Origin: Nitrospira sp. SG-bin1
GTDB lineage: Bacteria; Nitrospirota; Nitrospiria; Nitrospirales; Nitrospiraceae
Length of the DNA: 64,000 bases
Reading direction: 5' to 3'
Assembly (NCBI GenBank): GCA_002083365.1
Contig: LVWS01000047.1
Span: forward strand, 1 to 64,000
Shown here: piece after piece, positions 9,189 to 17,633 of the stretch
How the letters are laid out: the number at the start of each line of letters is the position of its first letter
Position numbering within the stretch: position 1 is the first letter of the stretch
Made by a program: the position numbers and the translations under genes
The notes under the pieces: model-generated
What the model was told of the DNA's origin: nothing
The model's input: the letters and a program-made list of their open reading frames with translations, nothing else
Databases searched by the model: none

Positions 9189-9539
9189 TCATTTATTGCT
9201 CGGCGATTGGCCTTGTCGGTCTTCTCCAGACCCATCACTACCGTCTTGAGGATCACTGGGTTGTGTTTTTGACGTCCGCTTATTGGCTGGCGACTGGCCT
9301 TGTCCCTTGCCAGCTGATGCTGCTCCGTGCGTCTTGGATTCTCCCGACTGCAATTGTGATGTGCGTTTGTTGGCGGGTGATTGCCCTTGTCCCTTGCCGG
9401 GTGATGTCGAACCATGCTGTATGGTTCTTTCCTCCGGCGAGGTCTCGGCATCCGCCAATCCTGCAATACCGTGCCCTGTGAAAATGGCTGCTACTCCGAT
9501 CAACAGGACCCGAAAGCCAAGTCTGTATTGCCGTCTCAT
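9189..9539 (-). CDS. Small exported repeat protein (GKGQGQSPANKRTS repeats)
   Basis: A 116-residue protein. The first about 30 residues form a signal peptide with a basic start and a hydrophobic core. The rest is hydrophilic and disordered. It carries two near-identical copies of GKGQGQSPANKRTS and a third degenerate copy ending in RQGQSPSNK at the C-terminus. The start is set by an excellent ribosome site (GGAGGTGG just upstream of the ATG at 9537-9539). A longer in-frame start exists upstream but would place charged residues before the signal. No family is recognised. The low-complexity, Gly/Gln/Ser/Lys-rich tail could be a surface or periplasmic linker, but no function can be assigned. Confidence 0.65.
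   Translation of the reverse strand: MRRQYRLGFRVLLIGVAAIFTGHGIAGLADAETSPEERTIQHGSTSPGKGQGQSPANKRTSQLQSGESKTHGAASAGKGQGQSPANKRTSKTQPSDPQDGSDGSGEDRQGQSPSNK
9191..9405 (-). repeat. Tandem coding repeat in the small exported protein
   Basis: Two copies of an approximately 45-base unit at about 9359-9405 and 9271-9317 share most bases. A shorter diverged copy lies at about 9191-9229. Each encodes the Gly-Gln-Ser-Asn-Lys repeat peptide. Confidence 0.7.
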
Positions 9540-9924
9540 TGTCCACCTCCAGTGTAGACGGAACTCAAGACGCAAGGGGTACCTTCAATAAGCAATCAGT
9601 AACTGAATGTGCAACACGTTCGAGTATCGCCAGTGTAGCGTGTCGTTGTACTCATCATGACGAGGATTCTCCCTAGGTCTCTCATGCTGGATCCCATTTC
9701 GACATTGTGAGCTAAATTTTCGGCAGGAGGTACATTACCCGCCTGTGGCTATCGTAAGCTTGCACATTCCGCTCGAGAGTCGCATCCGTACTGCTGGATA
9801 AGAGTCCTCCATGCGTCAAACCATTCGGCTTCGAGGTCTTGGCGCGACAAAAGATGTCCAACTCATGTAAGCCGGCCCGCATAGAATTCGGCCGCGATTC
9901 CCTGTTGGAGACAGTGAGATCTTT
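9540..9924. other. Intergenic stretch without a visible gene
   Basis: This 385-base stretch lies between two small minus-strand genes. A ribosome-site-like GGAGG near 9727 is not followed by a usable start and open frame. I see no tRNA, hairpin terminator or repeat. Confidence 0.4.
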
Positions 9925-10098
9925 TTAAGGTATGGCACCGATTCGTGACGCTCGAGCCGCGAGACTCCTTCGGCGATTATGGGAAATGGTGCGATCGATG
10001 ATGGCCCCGCAATTCATGCATTTCCAGGCATAAAAGACGAGAAAGAAATCTGAAAACCGTTCCAACATCATCATCCCCTTGCACTTCGGACATTCCAT
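9925..10098 (-). CDS. 57-residue zinc-ribbon protein
   Basis: A short gene starting MECPKCKG at 10096-10098 with GGGAGGGATCA as ribosome site, running to TAA at 9925-9927. Two CxxC knuckles (Cys3/Cys6 and Cys27/Cys30) flank a hydrophobic stretch containing RFSDFFLVFYAWKC, the layout of a compact zinc ribbon. The C-terminal 20 residues are Arg-rich. The mix of a metal knuckle, an aromatic core and a basic tail suggests nucleic-acid or ribosome contact, but no function is known to me. Both spacing and ribosome site support that this is a real gene. Confidence 0.75.
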   Translation of the reverse strand: MECPKCKGMMMLERFSDFFLVFYAWKCMNCGAIIDRTISHNRRRSLAARASRIGAIP

Positions 10099-10631
10099 TG
10101 ATCCCTCCCAGGTCGGTTAGGTTCACAGCTAATGACAAGGTCAAGCAAAACCTACGCCAATTCGCCGCGGTGCGGTATTGCAAGGAGTTGTAGGCTACGT
10201 AGTTAGACTAGGTAGATGATTTTCAAAATATTGACGATGCACGAGAGTGTAATCCGTCAATGTTTTGCCGGCTGCTGTGAGAAGGGCGCCTATGCACTTT
10301 CTTGTCTGGGTAGGCGGTCGGGTCGGTATCGGCTTGCGAAGATCCAGATGGCAGTGATCTTTCGATGAGCAGCTTTTACTTTGATTTGCATGGCGTACGG
10401 ATTCTCGAGCAAGCTATTCCTAAGCTTTTCACGAGAAGCGCCACCGGGCCCACGCATTTGAAGCATGCCGCTCCCGCTCTGCAGCTGCGGGCGCTGGGAT
10501 CAGTGCCGCATCTACTGAACGACGAGGTTGCAGCTCGGTGGCTTAACCGCCTTTTTGTAATCCGATTTCACAACCAGTATGATTTCAATGGGCAAGCTTA
10601 GAATTGAGCTTACCCAGACAGGCACGGCGAG
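10099..10631. other. Intergenic region without a convincing gene
   Basis: A 78-codon open frame at 10365-10601 has no ribosome site and no recognisable domain, and I do not accept it. The sequence near 10190-10215 contains short TAG-rich near-repeats (ctacgtagttagactaggtag). Part of the stretch should hold the promoter of the zinc-ribbon gene. Confidence 0.4.
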
Positions 10632-11675
10632 ATGATCCCTCCAGCACTCGAATCGTGGGCATTTTGGACGGGAGTAGCCGGTGTGGTGTTCCCGGCATTG
10701 GGGGCTTTATGTGGCGGTTTATCGTGGTGGTTCTCCTCCACCATCAAGTCTTTGAAAGAAGAGATAGACGTCACTGAGGGGGAAAAAATCCAAGCGCTTA
10801 CTGAAACCGTTTCCTACCTGCAGCTGCCAGCAGAGTGGACGCTGAAAGCAGGCGTCGTGCTCACGGCGTTGGGAGCCTTATGTGGCGGCTTGTCCTGGTG
10901 GTTTACTTCCACAGTCGGCGACATGAAAGAAGGAGCCCGTCGGCATTTTGAGGAGGAATCTAAAACGAAGCTGGAGGTGGCTGCGCAGGAAGTGTTGAGG
11001 GCACGCCAGGAAACGGCGAAAGCGCTCGCGGATGTGGCTGTCGCGAACGAGCGTGCTGGAAAATTGGAAGCGAAGGCAGCGGCACTTCGAGACCAAGCGG
11101 CGCGAGTGGAATACATGATGAGAGCCGCTGAAGCACGATCCGAGGAAGCGAAGAAAGAGGCCGCGCAGGCCGGTGAAGGAACGGCTAAAGCACTGGCCGA
11201 AACTGCGGCCACTAAGGAGCGCGCAAATAAGCTGGAAGGGGAGGCAGCGGCGCTTCGAGAGCGAGCGGCGCGAGCAGAAGCCGAACTTCTAAAAGTCAAA
11301 GATCGCATCAAGAGAAGAATAATCTCAGATGCTCAGCGCGCACGCCTCCTCAAGAAGCTGAAACCGCTGCCCAAAGAGCCAATAGGCATCGTCGCACTAT
11401 TGGGGGATGAAGAAGCAGTCAGCCTTGCAAGACAGATCGCGGATATTCTTAAAGAAGCCGGGTGGGACAACATCACCGTTAAGCAAGCCTTGTTTAGCGG
11501 TAGAGTGAGAGATTTCGAAATCAGGATTCGAGACCGTCAGAACATCCCGTCATTTGCAGTACAGGTAGGGGAAGCTTTTGATTCCATCGGGTTTATGCCT
11601 ACGGCAGTTATTGATCGCTCCGTGCCCGACGGGGCTCTTGAAATCGTTGTTGGCATGAAGCCAAATTCCGAATAG
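10632..11675 (+). CDS. Membrane-anchored coiled-coil protein with duplicated modules
   Basis: A 347-residue protein of unknown function. Two hydrophobic segments (about 13-35 and 72-92) are copies of each other, both containing ALGALCGGLSWWF. They are separated by a short charged region. Residues about 95-235 form a long Ala/Glu/Lys coiled coil, itself containing a duplicated block. The last about 110 residues are a folded alpha/beta domain (PIGIVALLGDEEAVSLARQI, then ILKEAGWDNITVK). This resembles the C-terminal domain often attached to membrane-plus-coil proteins, where it is thought to be a small sensor or binding module. The lone setting beside a toxin-antitoxin pair suggests accessory DNA. 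No ribosome site stands out near the ATG. Confidence 0.75.
   Translation: MIPPALESWAFWTGVAGVVFPALGALCGGLSWWFSSTIKSLKEEIDVTEGEKIQALTETVSYLQLPAEWTLKAGVVLTALGALCGGLSWWFTSTVGDMKEGARRHFEEESKTKLEVAAQEVLRARQETAKALADVAVANERAGKLEAKAAALRDQAARVEYMMRAAEARSEEAKKEAAQAGEGTAKALAETAATKERANKLEGEAAALRERAARAEAELLKVKDRIKRRIISDAQRARLLKKLKPLPKEPIGIVALLGDEEAVSLARQIADILKEAGWDNITVKQALFSGRVRDFEIRIRDRQNIPSFAVQVGEAFDSIGFMPTAVIDRSVPDGALEIVVGMKPNSE
10698..11279 (+). repeat. Internal duplications in the coiled-coil gene
   Basis: The membrane-segment coding block at 10698-10742 recurs at 10869-10913 (offset 171). The coiled-coil block at 11012-11111 recurs at 11180-11279 (offset 168) with high identity. Both offsets are whole codons (57 and 56), so the gene grew by in-frame tandem duplications of similar size. 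Confidence 0.75.
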
Positions 11676-11760
11676 CATCTGATTTGATCATTGTTCCCTT
11701 CTGCTCCACGCCGATTTCTGCTGCTTCGCAATGTCACGAGTATTGTATTGACTATGGCGG

Positions 11761-12888
11761 CTACCTTTCGTCAAGAGTTTGCCTCTTGATGCTTGTTGTC
11801 CGGGCGTCTGCGGGAACGGACACAGACATTCCCAAACCCGGTTCATGCCAAGGCTGAAGGGTAGGACCCTCGTAGCGATAACCTCCTTGCACGGGATCAG
11901 CAGTCAGGAGCAAGGGAGTGTCCAGGTCCAACACCTCGAACCCTTGCATGCCCAAGACTAAGCTGAAGGAGCATCCCATGGCGATGCGCGATTCGAGCAT
12001 GCCGCCGACCATCAGCTTCAAGTTGGCCTTGAGAGTAAAGGCTGCAATTTCCGCCGCCTCCAGCACGCCGGTTTTCATGATTTTGATATTGATGTAGTCG
12101 GCGGCGTTCTGTGCGACAATCTTCCGAGCATCATCGAGGGAGCGTACGGACTCGTCCGCCGCGACGGGAATGCCGGTTTCTCGCCGAATGGCGGCCAGAC
12201 TGTCGAGGTCATCCCGCACGACCGGCTGTTCCAGCAAGACCATCGTCCCGCCGAATTGCCGGACCCCATCGGCGAACGCAAGACACTCCGCTCGTGAAAA
12301 CCCCTGATTGCCGTCGCCGATGAATGAAATGCCGGGCAAGACTCGATGTAAGGCTTCAAGTCGGCGGACATCTCCATCCACATCCTTGCCGACTTTCATC
12401 TTGAACAGGCGGAAGCCTCGCTCATACCACCCGCAAGCAAGGGACAACGTCTTCTCCTGGGTAGCGATCGGAATCGTGATATCGGTGACGCGGGGACGCA
12501 CATCGGCACCGCCCCAGAGCCGCCACAAGGGGATACCGGTGGCACGGCAATGCGCATCGAGCAATGCGGTCTCGATACCGCACCGCGCAGAGGGTTGGGC
12601 AGGGGCTTGCTCTGCCAGGTAGTGGGCTAAGCTTTGGTAGTCACGAACCGACCGGCCGATGAGTGAAGGCGCAAGACGTGCCAGCGATTGGAGGCAGGAC
12701 CAGCGATCTTCACCGCCGACTTCAGGGAACGGCGCTGCTTCCCCATAGCCATGAATACCGTTGCTGAGTGTGATGCGGACAAAGACATTCTCCGCGGCGA
12801 TCCGCGTCCCCGTCGAGACGACGAAAGGGTCCGTGACGGGCGTATCGATCGGCCAGAACGTCACGTTTTCGATACAATCATTCTTCAT
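11761..12888 (-). CDS. Enolase-superfamily dipeptide epimerase (L-Ala-D/L-Glu type)
   Basis: A member of the mandelate racemase/muconate lactonising group, 375 residues from the chosen start. The capping domain is followed by the barrel. It shows the KxK base pair motif (FKMKVGKD), metal ligands in IGDGNQG, LLEQPV and AADESV, and the second lysine in INIKIMKTG. The DLDTPLLL segment near the C-terminus is the kind of motif seen in dipeptide epimerases. The likely role is converting L-Ala-D-Glu from recycled peptidoglycan to L-Ala-L-Glu, though other dipeptides are possible. Longer in-frame starts at 12972 and 12942 exist. The ATG at 12888 (MKNDCIENVT) matches the usual family N-terminus but has no clear ribosome site. 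It is last in the grpE-dnaK-dnaJ-rsmE gene line. Confidence 0.85.
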   Translation of the reverse strand: MKNDCIENVTFWPIDTPVTDPFVVSTGTRIAAENVFVRITLSNGIHGYGEAAPFPEVGGEDRWSCLQSLARLAPSLIGRSVRDYQSLAHYLAEQAPAQPSARCGIETALLDAHCRATGIPLWRLWGGADVRPRVTDITIPIATQEKTLSLACGWYERGFRLFKMKVGKDVDGDVRRLEALHRVLPGISFIGDGNQGFSRAECLAFADGVRQFGGTMVLLEQPVVRDDLDSLAAIRRETGIPVAADESVRSLDDARKIVAQNAADYINIKIMKTGVLEAAEIAAFTLKANLKLMVGGMLESRIAMGCSFSLVLGMQGFEVLDLDTPLLLTADPVQGGYRYEGPTLQPWHEPGLGMSVSVPADARTTSIKRQTLDER

Positions 12889-13012
12889 CGGATCGCGTGG
12901 CTGCGTCTCACAGTAGTTTAGGAGTAAGGTACTCTCTGCCATTCGCTTCGTAGGGCCAGCCTCCGCAGCCATGACGAAGTGAAAAGCGATTCGCCCATAC
13001 CATCGGATTCGG

Positions 13013-13753
13013 CTATCCCAGTCCGCCGAGGCGCGATTGGAGAATGCTGATGGTGGCGATGGCGGCCGTTTCGGATCGCAAGATGTGCTGACCGAGGGTG
13101 ATGGAACAAACGTTTGCCTGCTCAGCCTTCTCCATTTCTTCCTTGCTCCAGCCTCCCTCCGGCCCGATCAAGAGCAGCACGGAGCCTGTCACATCTTGTG
13201 GTAGTGCGACCGTTTGTAAAATTTTTCCTTTCCGTCGCTCGGCAAGCATGAGAGTCACTGTACCGTTTGCCTGCCGTGTCAGCAATGAGGCAAGTGATTC
13301 CGGCTCCGCAATCGTCGGTATGTGCCACCGTTCGGATTGCTGGGCGGCTTCCAGCACGATGCGCCGCCAGCGGGCAAGTTGGTGGCCAACACGGTCGGCT
13401 TTGAGTTGCACCACACTGTATCGGCTTTCAATCGGCACGAGTTCATCCACGCCCAGCTCGGTGGCTTTCTGAATCACCCAATCCATCTTTTCGCCCTTGA
13501 GCAACGATTGGCCGAGGATCAGACGAGGGGTGCGGCGCGGCGGTTCTTGGATCGTTTCGAGAATCTGGCCGGTGACCGCCTGTTTGGATACATTGGTAAT
13601 TCTTGCCAGGTACTTGGTGCCCTGTCCATCGCCGAGCCAAAGGGTTTCCCCGACGGCGATACGGAGACTATCCCTGATGTGAATCAGGAGATCGTCTGTG
13701 ATGGAAATGGCCGGCGGGGCGACGCATTGAGGAGGAACGAAAAATACGGGCAT
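13013..13753 (-). CDS. rsmE: 16S rRNA (uracil1498-N3)-methyltransferase RsmE
   Basis: SPOUT methyltransferase of 246 residues that methylates U1498 of 16S rRNA. It has an N-terminal PUA-like RNA-binding part and a C-terminal trefoil-knot domain. The SAM-site motifs LLLIGPEGGWSKEE and LGQHILRSETAA are both present. It starts 29 bases after dnaJ, a common arrangement, and very probably shares the heat-shock transcript. Length and motifs are normal for the family. Confidence 0.95.
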   Translation of the reverse strand: MPVFFVPPQCVAPPAISITDDLLIHIRDSLRIAVGETLWLGDGQGTKYLARITNVSKQAVTGQILETIQEPPRRTPRLILGQSLLKGEKMDWVIQKATELGVDELVPIESRYSVVQLKADRVGHQLARWRRIVLEAAQQSERWHIPTIAEPESLASLLTRQANGTVTLMLAERRKGKILQTVALPQDVTGSVLLLIGPEGGWSKEEMEKAEQANVCSITLGQHILRSETAAIATISILQSRLGGLG

Positions 13754-13782
13754 GTGGCCCTGGAGATGTGGACGGCGATGAT

Positions 13783-14916
13783 CTACTCGAAGAATGTCTT
13801 CATCTTGTCGAAAAAGCCGTCGCCGTTGGTTTCCATGGTCATGCCGCTTTCTTTGGCATACTCCATCAGCAGCTCTTTCTGTCTGGCCGTCAATTTGGTG
13901 GGAATTTTGACCTTGATCGTGTAGACCTGATCACCGGTCGAGCCGCCCTTCAGGCTGGGAATTCCCAAGCCTTTGATGCGAAGCACCTTGTCGTGTTGTG
14001 TGCCGGGCGGCACCTTGATGACGGTCTCTCCTTTGAGGGTCGGGACTTCCACTTTCCCACCGAGCACGGCGGTGACGAGGTTGACCGGCACATCACAGAC
14101 GATATCGAGGCCCTTGCGATGAAAGATCGGATGGGGCTGAACGGTAATGGCAACGTAAAGGTCGCCCGGGGGGCCTCCGTTGGGGCCATGTTCTCCTTCA
14201 TTGGAGAGACGAAGTCGCATGCCGGTTTCAATGCCGGCCGGGATATGGACGGCGATGGTGCGTTCTTTGTACACCCGTTGACGTCCCTGGCAGGTCGCGC
14301 AGGGTTCCGTGACGAAGTGTCCGACGCCTTCGCATTGACCACAGGGCCGGCTGACGCTGAAAAATCCCTGCTGGAAGCGAATCTGTCCCGCACCCTTGCA
14401 GCTCGTGCAGGGCTTGATGGCGGACGCTGACTTGGCGCCGGTGCCTTTACAGTCGACACAGATTTCCCAGCGCGGAATTTTGAGTTTGGCTTCTTTGCCG
14501 TAGACGGCTTCCTCGAACGAGATTTCAAGGTTGTACTGGAGATCATTGCCGCGTTCGGCTCGCGTCGCTCCGCCGCCTCGGGCCTGACCGAAAAAGTCCT
14601 CGAAGATGTCGTTAAAGACGTCCCCGAATCCGCCACGACCAAAATCGAACCCGTCAAAGCCGGGTCCGCCTTGTTGGGCACCGGCATGCCCGAACATGTC
14701 GTAGCGTTTTCGCTTGTCTTGATCGCTCAGGGTTTCGTAGGCTTCGTTGATCTCCTTGAATTTCTCTTCTGCGGATTTTTTCTGATGATCGCCGGCATGG
14801 AGGTCCGGATGGTGCTGGCGGGCCAATTTCCGGTAGGCCTTTTTAAGATCGTCGTCGGATACGTTCCGATCGACGCCGAGAATTTCGTAATAATCGCGCT
14901 TAGACACGGCCGCCAT
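13783..14916 (-). CDS. dnaJ: Chaperone DnaJ (Hsp40)
   Basis: Co-chaperone of DnaK, 377 residues. It has a J domain with HPD at 36-38, a Gly/Phe-rich linker (FDGFDFGRGGFGDVF), a zinc-binding region with four CxxC knuckles (CVDCKGTG, CTSCKGAG, CGQCEGVG, CATCQGRQ) and two beta-sandwich substrate domains. The fourth knuckle lacks the usual last Gly, a mild variation. It lies 76 bases after dnaK, separated by a strong hairpin that may set the DnaK:DnaJ ratio. No good ribosome site is visible before the ATG. Confidence 0.97.
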   Translation of the reverse strand: MAAVSKRDYYEILGVDRNVSDDDLKKAYRKLARQHHPDLHAGDHQKKSAEEKFKEINEAYETLSDQDKRKRYDMFGHAGAQQGGPGFDGFDFGRGGFGDVFNDIFEDFFGQARGGGATRAERGNDLQYNLEISFEEAVYGKEAKLKIPRWEICVDCKGTGAKSASAIKPCTSCKGAGQIRFQQGFFSVSRPCGQCEGVGHFVTEPCATCQGRQRVYKERTIAVHIPAGIETGMRLRLSNEGEHGPNGGPPGDLYVAITVQPHPIFHRKGLDIVCDVPVNLVTAVLGGKVEVPTLKGETVIKVPPGTQHDKVLRIKGLGIPSLKGGSTGDQVYTIKVKIPTKLTARQKELLMEYAKESGMTMETNGDGFFDKMKTFFE

Positions 14917-14938
14917 TGCGTATGGAAGTAAGGAAATC

Positions 14939-14971
14939 GCCCGAGTTCTCGATCACGCCGGGAACTCGGGC
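14939..14971 (-). promoter_or_regulatory. Hairpin between dnaK and dnaJ
   Basis: A perfect 10-bp inverted repeat, GCCCGAGTTC / GAACTCGGGC (14939-14948 and 14962-14971), with a 13-base loop. It sits between the dnaK stop and the dnaJ start. No T run follows on the minus strand, so it is unlikely to be a full terminator. It could be an mRNA stabiliser or processing site, or it could restrict dnaJ translation. Confidence 0.6.
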
Positions 14972-14992
14972 ACTCTGATGCGCTATTCTAGG

Positions 14993-16912
14993 CTATTTCT
15001 TGTCTTTGTCTACTTCTTCAAATTCCGCGTCCACGACTTTCTCATCGGTCTTCGCCTCTCCGGTCCCGCCGGAAGATGAGGCACCCGGTTGAGGACCAGG
15101 AGATGCGGCGGCTTTCTTATACATCTCTTCGGCTAATTTGTGTGACGCCGTCATGAGAGATTGGGTCGCCGATTCGATGGCCTCGGCGTCGGTTCCCTCC
15201 AGCGCCTTCTTGACGGCGGCGACGGCATCTTGAATTTTCGTCTTTTCTTCCTCGGAGACCTTGTCTCCGTACTCAGTGATGTTTTTCTCGGTTTGATAGA
15301 TCAGATTGTCCGCCTGGTTCTTCGCTTCCGCCAGTTTGCGGCGTTTCTTATCTTCTTCCGTATGCGACTGCGCGTCCCGAACGAGCTTCTCGACTTCATC
15401 CTTGCTCAGACCGCTGGAAGCCGTGATCTTGATGGATTGCTCTTTCTGGGTCGCCAGATCCTTTGCGGAGACATGGACGATGCCGTTGGCATCGATGTCG
15501 AACGTCACTTCGATCTGAGGCATGCCCCGTGGCGCCGGCGGAATGCCCACCAAGTCGAATTGCCCCAGCAGTTTGTTGTCATTGGCCATTTCCCGTTCGC
15601 CTTGGAAGACCCGAATCGTGACGGCCGTTTGATTGTCCGCCGCCGTCGAGAAAACCTGACTCTTCTTCGTGGGAACGGTCGTGTTGCGTTCGATGAGTTT
15701 GGTAAACACGCCGCCCAGCGTCTCAATGCCCAAGGACAACGGCGTGACGTCGAGAAGCAGGACGTCCTTGACCTCTCCCTTGAGCACTCCGCCTTGGATC
15801 CCGGCCCCGATGGCGACCACTTCATCGGGGTTGACGCCTCGATGCGGGTCCTTCCCGAAGAAGTCTTTCACTACTTGAATGACTTTGGGCATGCGGGTCA
15901 TGCCGCCGACCAAGACGACTTCTTGAATATCCTTGGCCGTGACGTCCGCATCGGACAAGGCTTTGCGGCAAGGTTCAATCGTGCGTTGAATCAAATCATC
16001 CACCAGTTGTTCGAGTTTGGCTCGCGTCAGTTTCGTGACCATGTGCTTGGGGCCGCTGGCATCGGCGGTGATGAACGGCAGATTGATCTCCGTTTCTTGG
16101 GACGACGAGAGTTCGATCTTGGCCCGTTCCGCCGACTCCTTCAGGCGTTGGAGCGCCATCCGGTCTTTCCGCAAATCGATGCCCTGATCTTTCTTGAACT
16201 CGTCGACCAGCCAATCCATCACGCGGAGATCGAAGTCGTCTCCGCCGAGGTAGGTGTCGCCGTTGGTCGACTTCACCTCGAAGACGCCCTCGCCGATTTC
16301 CAACACGGAGACGTCGAAGGTCCCGCCGCCCAAGTCGTACACGGCGATCCGTTCATCTTTCTTCTTGTCCAGGCCGTACGCCAGAGAGGCGGCCGTCGGT
16401 TCATTGATGATACGGAGCACGTTCAGACCGGCGATCTGGCCGGCATCTTTGGTCGCCTGGCGTTGGCTGTCGTCGAAATAGGCGGGGACGGTGACTACGG
16501 CTTCCGTGACTTTTTCACCGAGATAATCTTCGGCCGTCTGCCGCATTTTCTGCAGTATCATCGCCGAGATTTCCGGGGGGCTATAGCGCTTGCCGCGCAA
16601 TTCCACATGCGCGTCTCCGTTGTCCGCCTCGACCACCTTATAGGGAAGCCGCTTCATGGCTTCTTGAACCTCACGGCTCTTGAATTTTCGGCCCATCAGG
16701 CGCTTGACGGAGAAAATGGTGTTTTCGGGGTTGGTGATCGCTTGTCGTTTGGCGATTTGGCCGACCAGACGTTCAGTTTTATCGGTGATGGCCACGACGG
16801 AAGGAGTGGTTCGGCTCCCTTCGGCGTTGGCGATCACGACGGGGTCTCCGCCGCTCATAATCGCCACACAAGAGTTGGTGGTCCCAAGATCAATACCGAT
16901 GACTTTACCCAT
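14993..16912 (-). CDS. dnaK: Chaperone DnaK (Hsp70)
   Basis: ATP-dependent Hsp70 chaperone of 639 residues. The actin-like ATPase domain starts IGIDLGTTNSCVA and includes VYDLGGGTFDVS and VLVGGMTRMPKV. It is followed by the linker DVLLLDVTPLSLG, the substrate-binding beta domain, the helical lid, and an acidic C-terminus ending EEVDKDKK, as in bacterial homologues. A strong ribosome site (AAGGAG) precedes the ATG. It lies 41 bases after grpE. Full length and all motifs are intact. Confidence 0.98.
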   Translation of the reverse strand: MGKVIGIDLGTTNSCVAIMSGGDPVVIANAEGSRTTPSVVAITDKTERLVGQIAKRQAITNPENTIFSVKRLMGRKFKSREVQEAMKRLPYKVVEADNGDAHVELRGKRYSPPEISAMILQKMRQTAEDYLGEKVTEAVVTVPAYFDDSQRQATKDAGQIAGLNVLRIINEPTAASLAYGLDKKKDERIAVYDLGGGTFDVSVLEIGEGVFEVKSTNGDTYLGGDDFDLRVMDWLVDEFKKDQGIDLRKDRMALQRLKESAERAKIELSSSQETEINLPFITADASGPKHMVTKLTRAKLEQLVDDLIQRTIEPCRKALSDADVTAKDIQEVVLVGGMTRMPKVIQVVKDFFGKDPHRGVNPDEVVAIGAGIQGGVLKGEVKDVLLLDVTPLSLGIETLGGVFTKLIERNTTVPTKKSQVFSTAADNQTAVTIRVFQGEREMANDNKLLGQFDLVGIPPAPRGMPQIEVTFDIDANGIVHVSAKDLATQKEQSIKITASSGLSKDEVEKLVRDAQSHTEEDKKRRKLAEAKNQADNLIYQTEKNITEYGDKVSEEEKTKIQDAVAAVKKALEGTDAEAIESATQSLMTASHKLAEEMYKKAAASPGPQPGASSSGGTGEAKTDEKVVDAEFEEVDKDKK

Positions 16913-16953
16913 TGGTGGACTCCTTCCTTCTCGACAACGGCGACTGAAACAGG

Positions 16954-17538
16954 TCAGTGCGTCGTTGAGTCATGTTCGCTTGCCTGAGCTGGACCCGACG
17001 AGACACTGACCATGGCAGCCCGTAGAATCCTATCGTGTAAGCGATACCCTTTTTGAAACTCGTCCAAGACCTTATTGGCCGGCACGTCGTCGGACGGCCC
17101 GTATGAGACGGCTTGATGGGCGCTTGGATCGAAGTCTTGGCCGACCGTTTCGATCGCCTGCACGCCGAACTTGGTCAGGGTGCCAAACAGTTGCTTGAGC
17201 GTCAGTTCCACACCCTGTATGAGGGCCGAATCGCCTCCGTTCGTCCGAGCCGCCTTGATGGCCCGCTCCATGTTGTCGACCACCGGGAGCAGCTCTTTGA
17301 GGAGCTGTTCATTCCCGAATCGGATCTGCTCACGTTGATCGCGTTGGATAAGGCGCTTGTAATTTTCAAATTCGGCAGCCAGCCGGAGATACTTATCATT
17401 GAGCGCGTTACATTCTTCCGTCTTACCGGCCAGTTCTTGCTGAACCGAGGAGTCCGCCGAATTCAAAGCCGGAGAATCTTCCTCTAAGTTCTCGATTGTA
17501 TTGGCGTTTGACTTTTCTTGCTCTTGATCGTGACTCAT
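16954..17538 (-). CDS. grpE: Nucleotide exchange factor GrpE
   Basis: Releases ADP from DnaK. At 194 residues it has an acidic disordered N-terminus, a long coiled coil (LRLAAEFENYKRLIQRDQ) and the C-terminal beta domain ending in HDRILRAAMVSVS, which matches the conserved GrpE signature. It is first of the grpE-dnaK-dnaJ genes. No hrcA is adjacent, and no CIRCE element (TTAGCACTC-N9-GAGTGCTAA) is visible in the 95-base upstream gap, so heat-shock control must use another mechanism. Confidence 0.95.
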   Translation of the reverse strand: MSHDQEQEKSNANTIENLEEDSPALNSADSSVQQELAGKTEECNALNDKYLRLAAEFENYKRLIQRDQREQIRFGNEQLLKELLPVVDNMERAIKAARTNGGDSALIQGVELTLKQLFGTLTKFGVQAIETVGQDFDPSAHQAVSYGPSDDVPANKVLDEFQKGYRLHDRILRAAMVSVSSGPAQASEHDSTTH

Positions 17539-17559
17539 CCTGATACCTATACAAGCGGT

Positions 17560-17587
17560 GAGATATCCATAGGAGGAGGGAAGTCAA
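17560..17587 (-). promoter_or_regulatory. Weak candidate promoter upstream of grpE
   Basis: On the minus strand, TTGACT (17582-17587) lies 16 bases before TATCTC (17560-17565). The match is modest. It is noted mainly because no CIRCE box is present there. Confidence 0.25.
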
Positions 17588-17633
17588 CGGGTAGCGGGAA
17601 AATAAAAATGTGCAGATACTTACAAGGAGAAGG

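Noticed and set aside
9167..9481. 104-codon plus-strand hydrophobic frame opposite the repeat protein
   Set aside because: The minus-strand gene has a signal peptide, tandem peptide repeats and a perfect ribosome site. The plus-strand frame is its shadow.
10365..10601. 78-codon plus-strand open frame
   Set aside because: No ribosome site, no recognisable domain, and unusual His/Leu composition. It is probably spacer.
15161..16987. 608-codon plus-strand frame opposite dnaK
   Set aside because: A long shadow of dnaK caused by codon use. There is no domain and no ribosome site.
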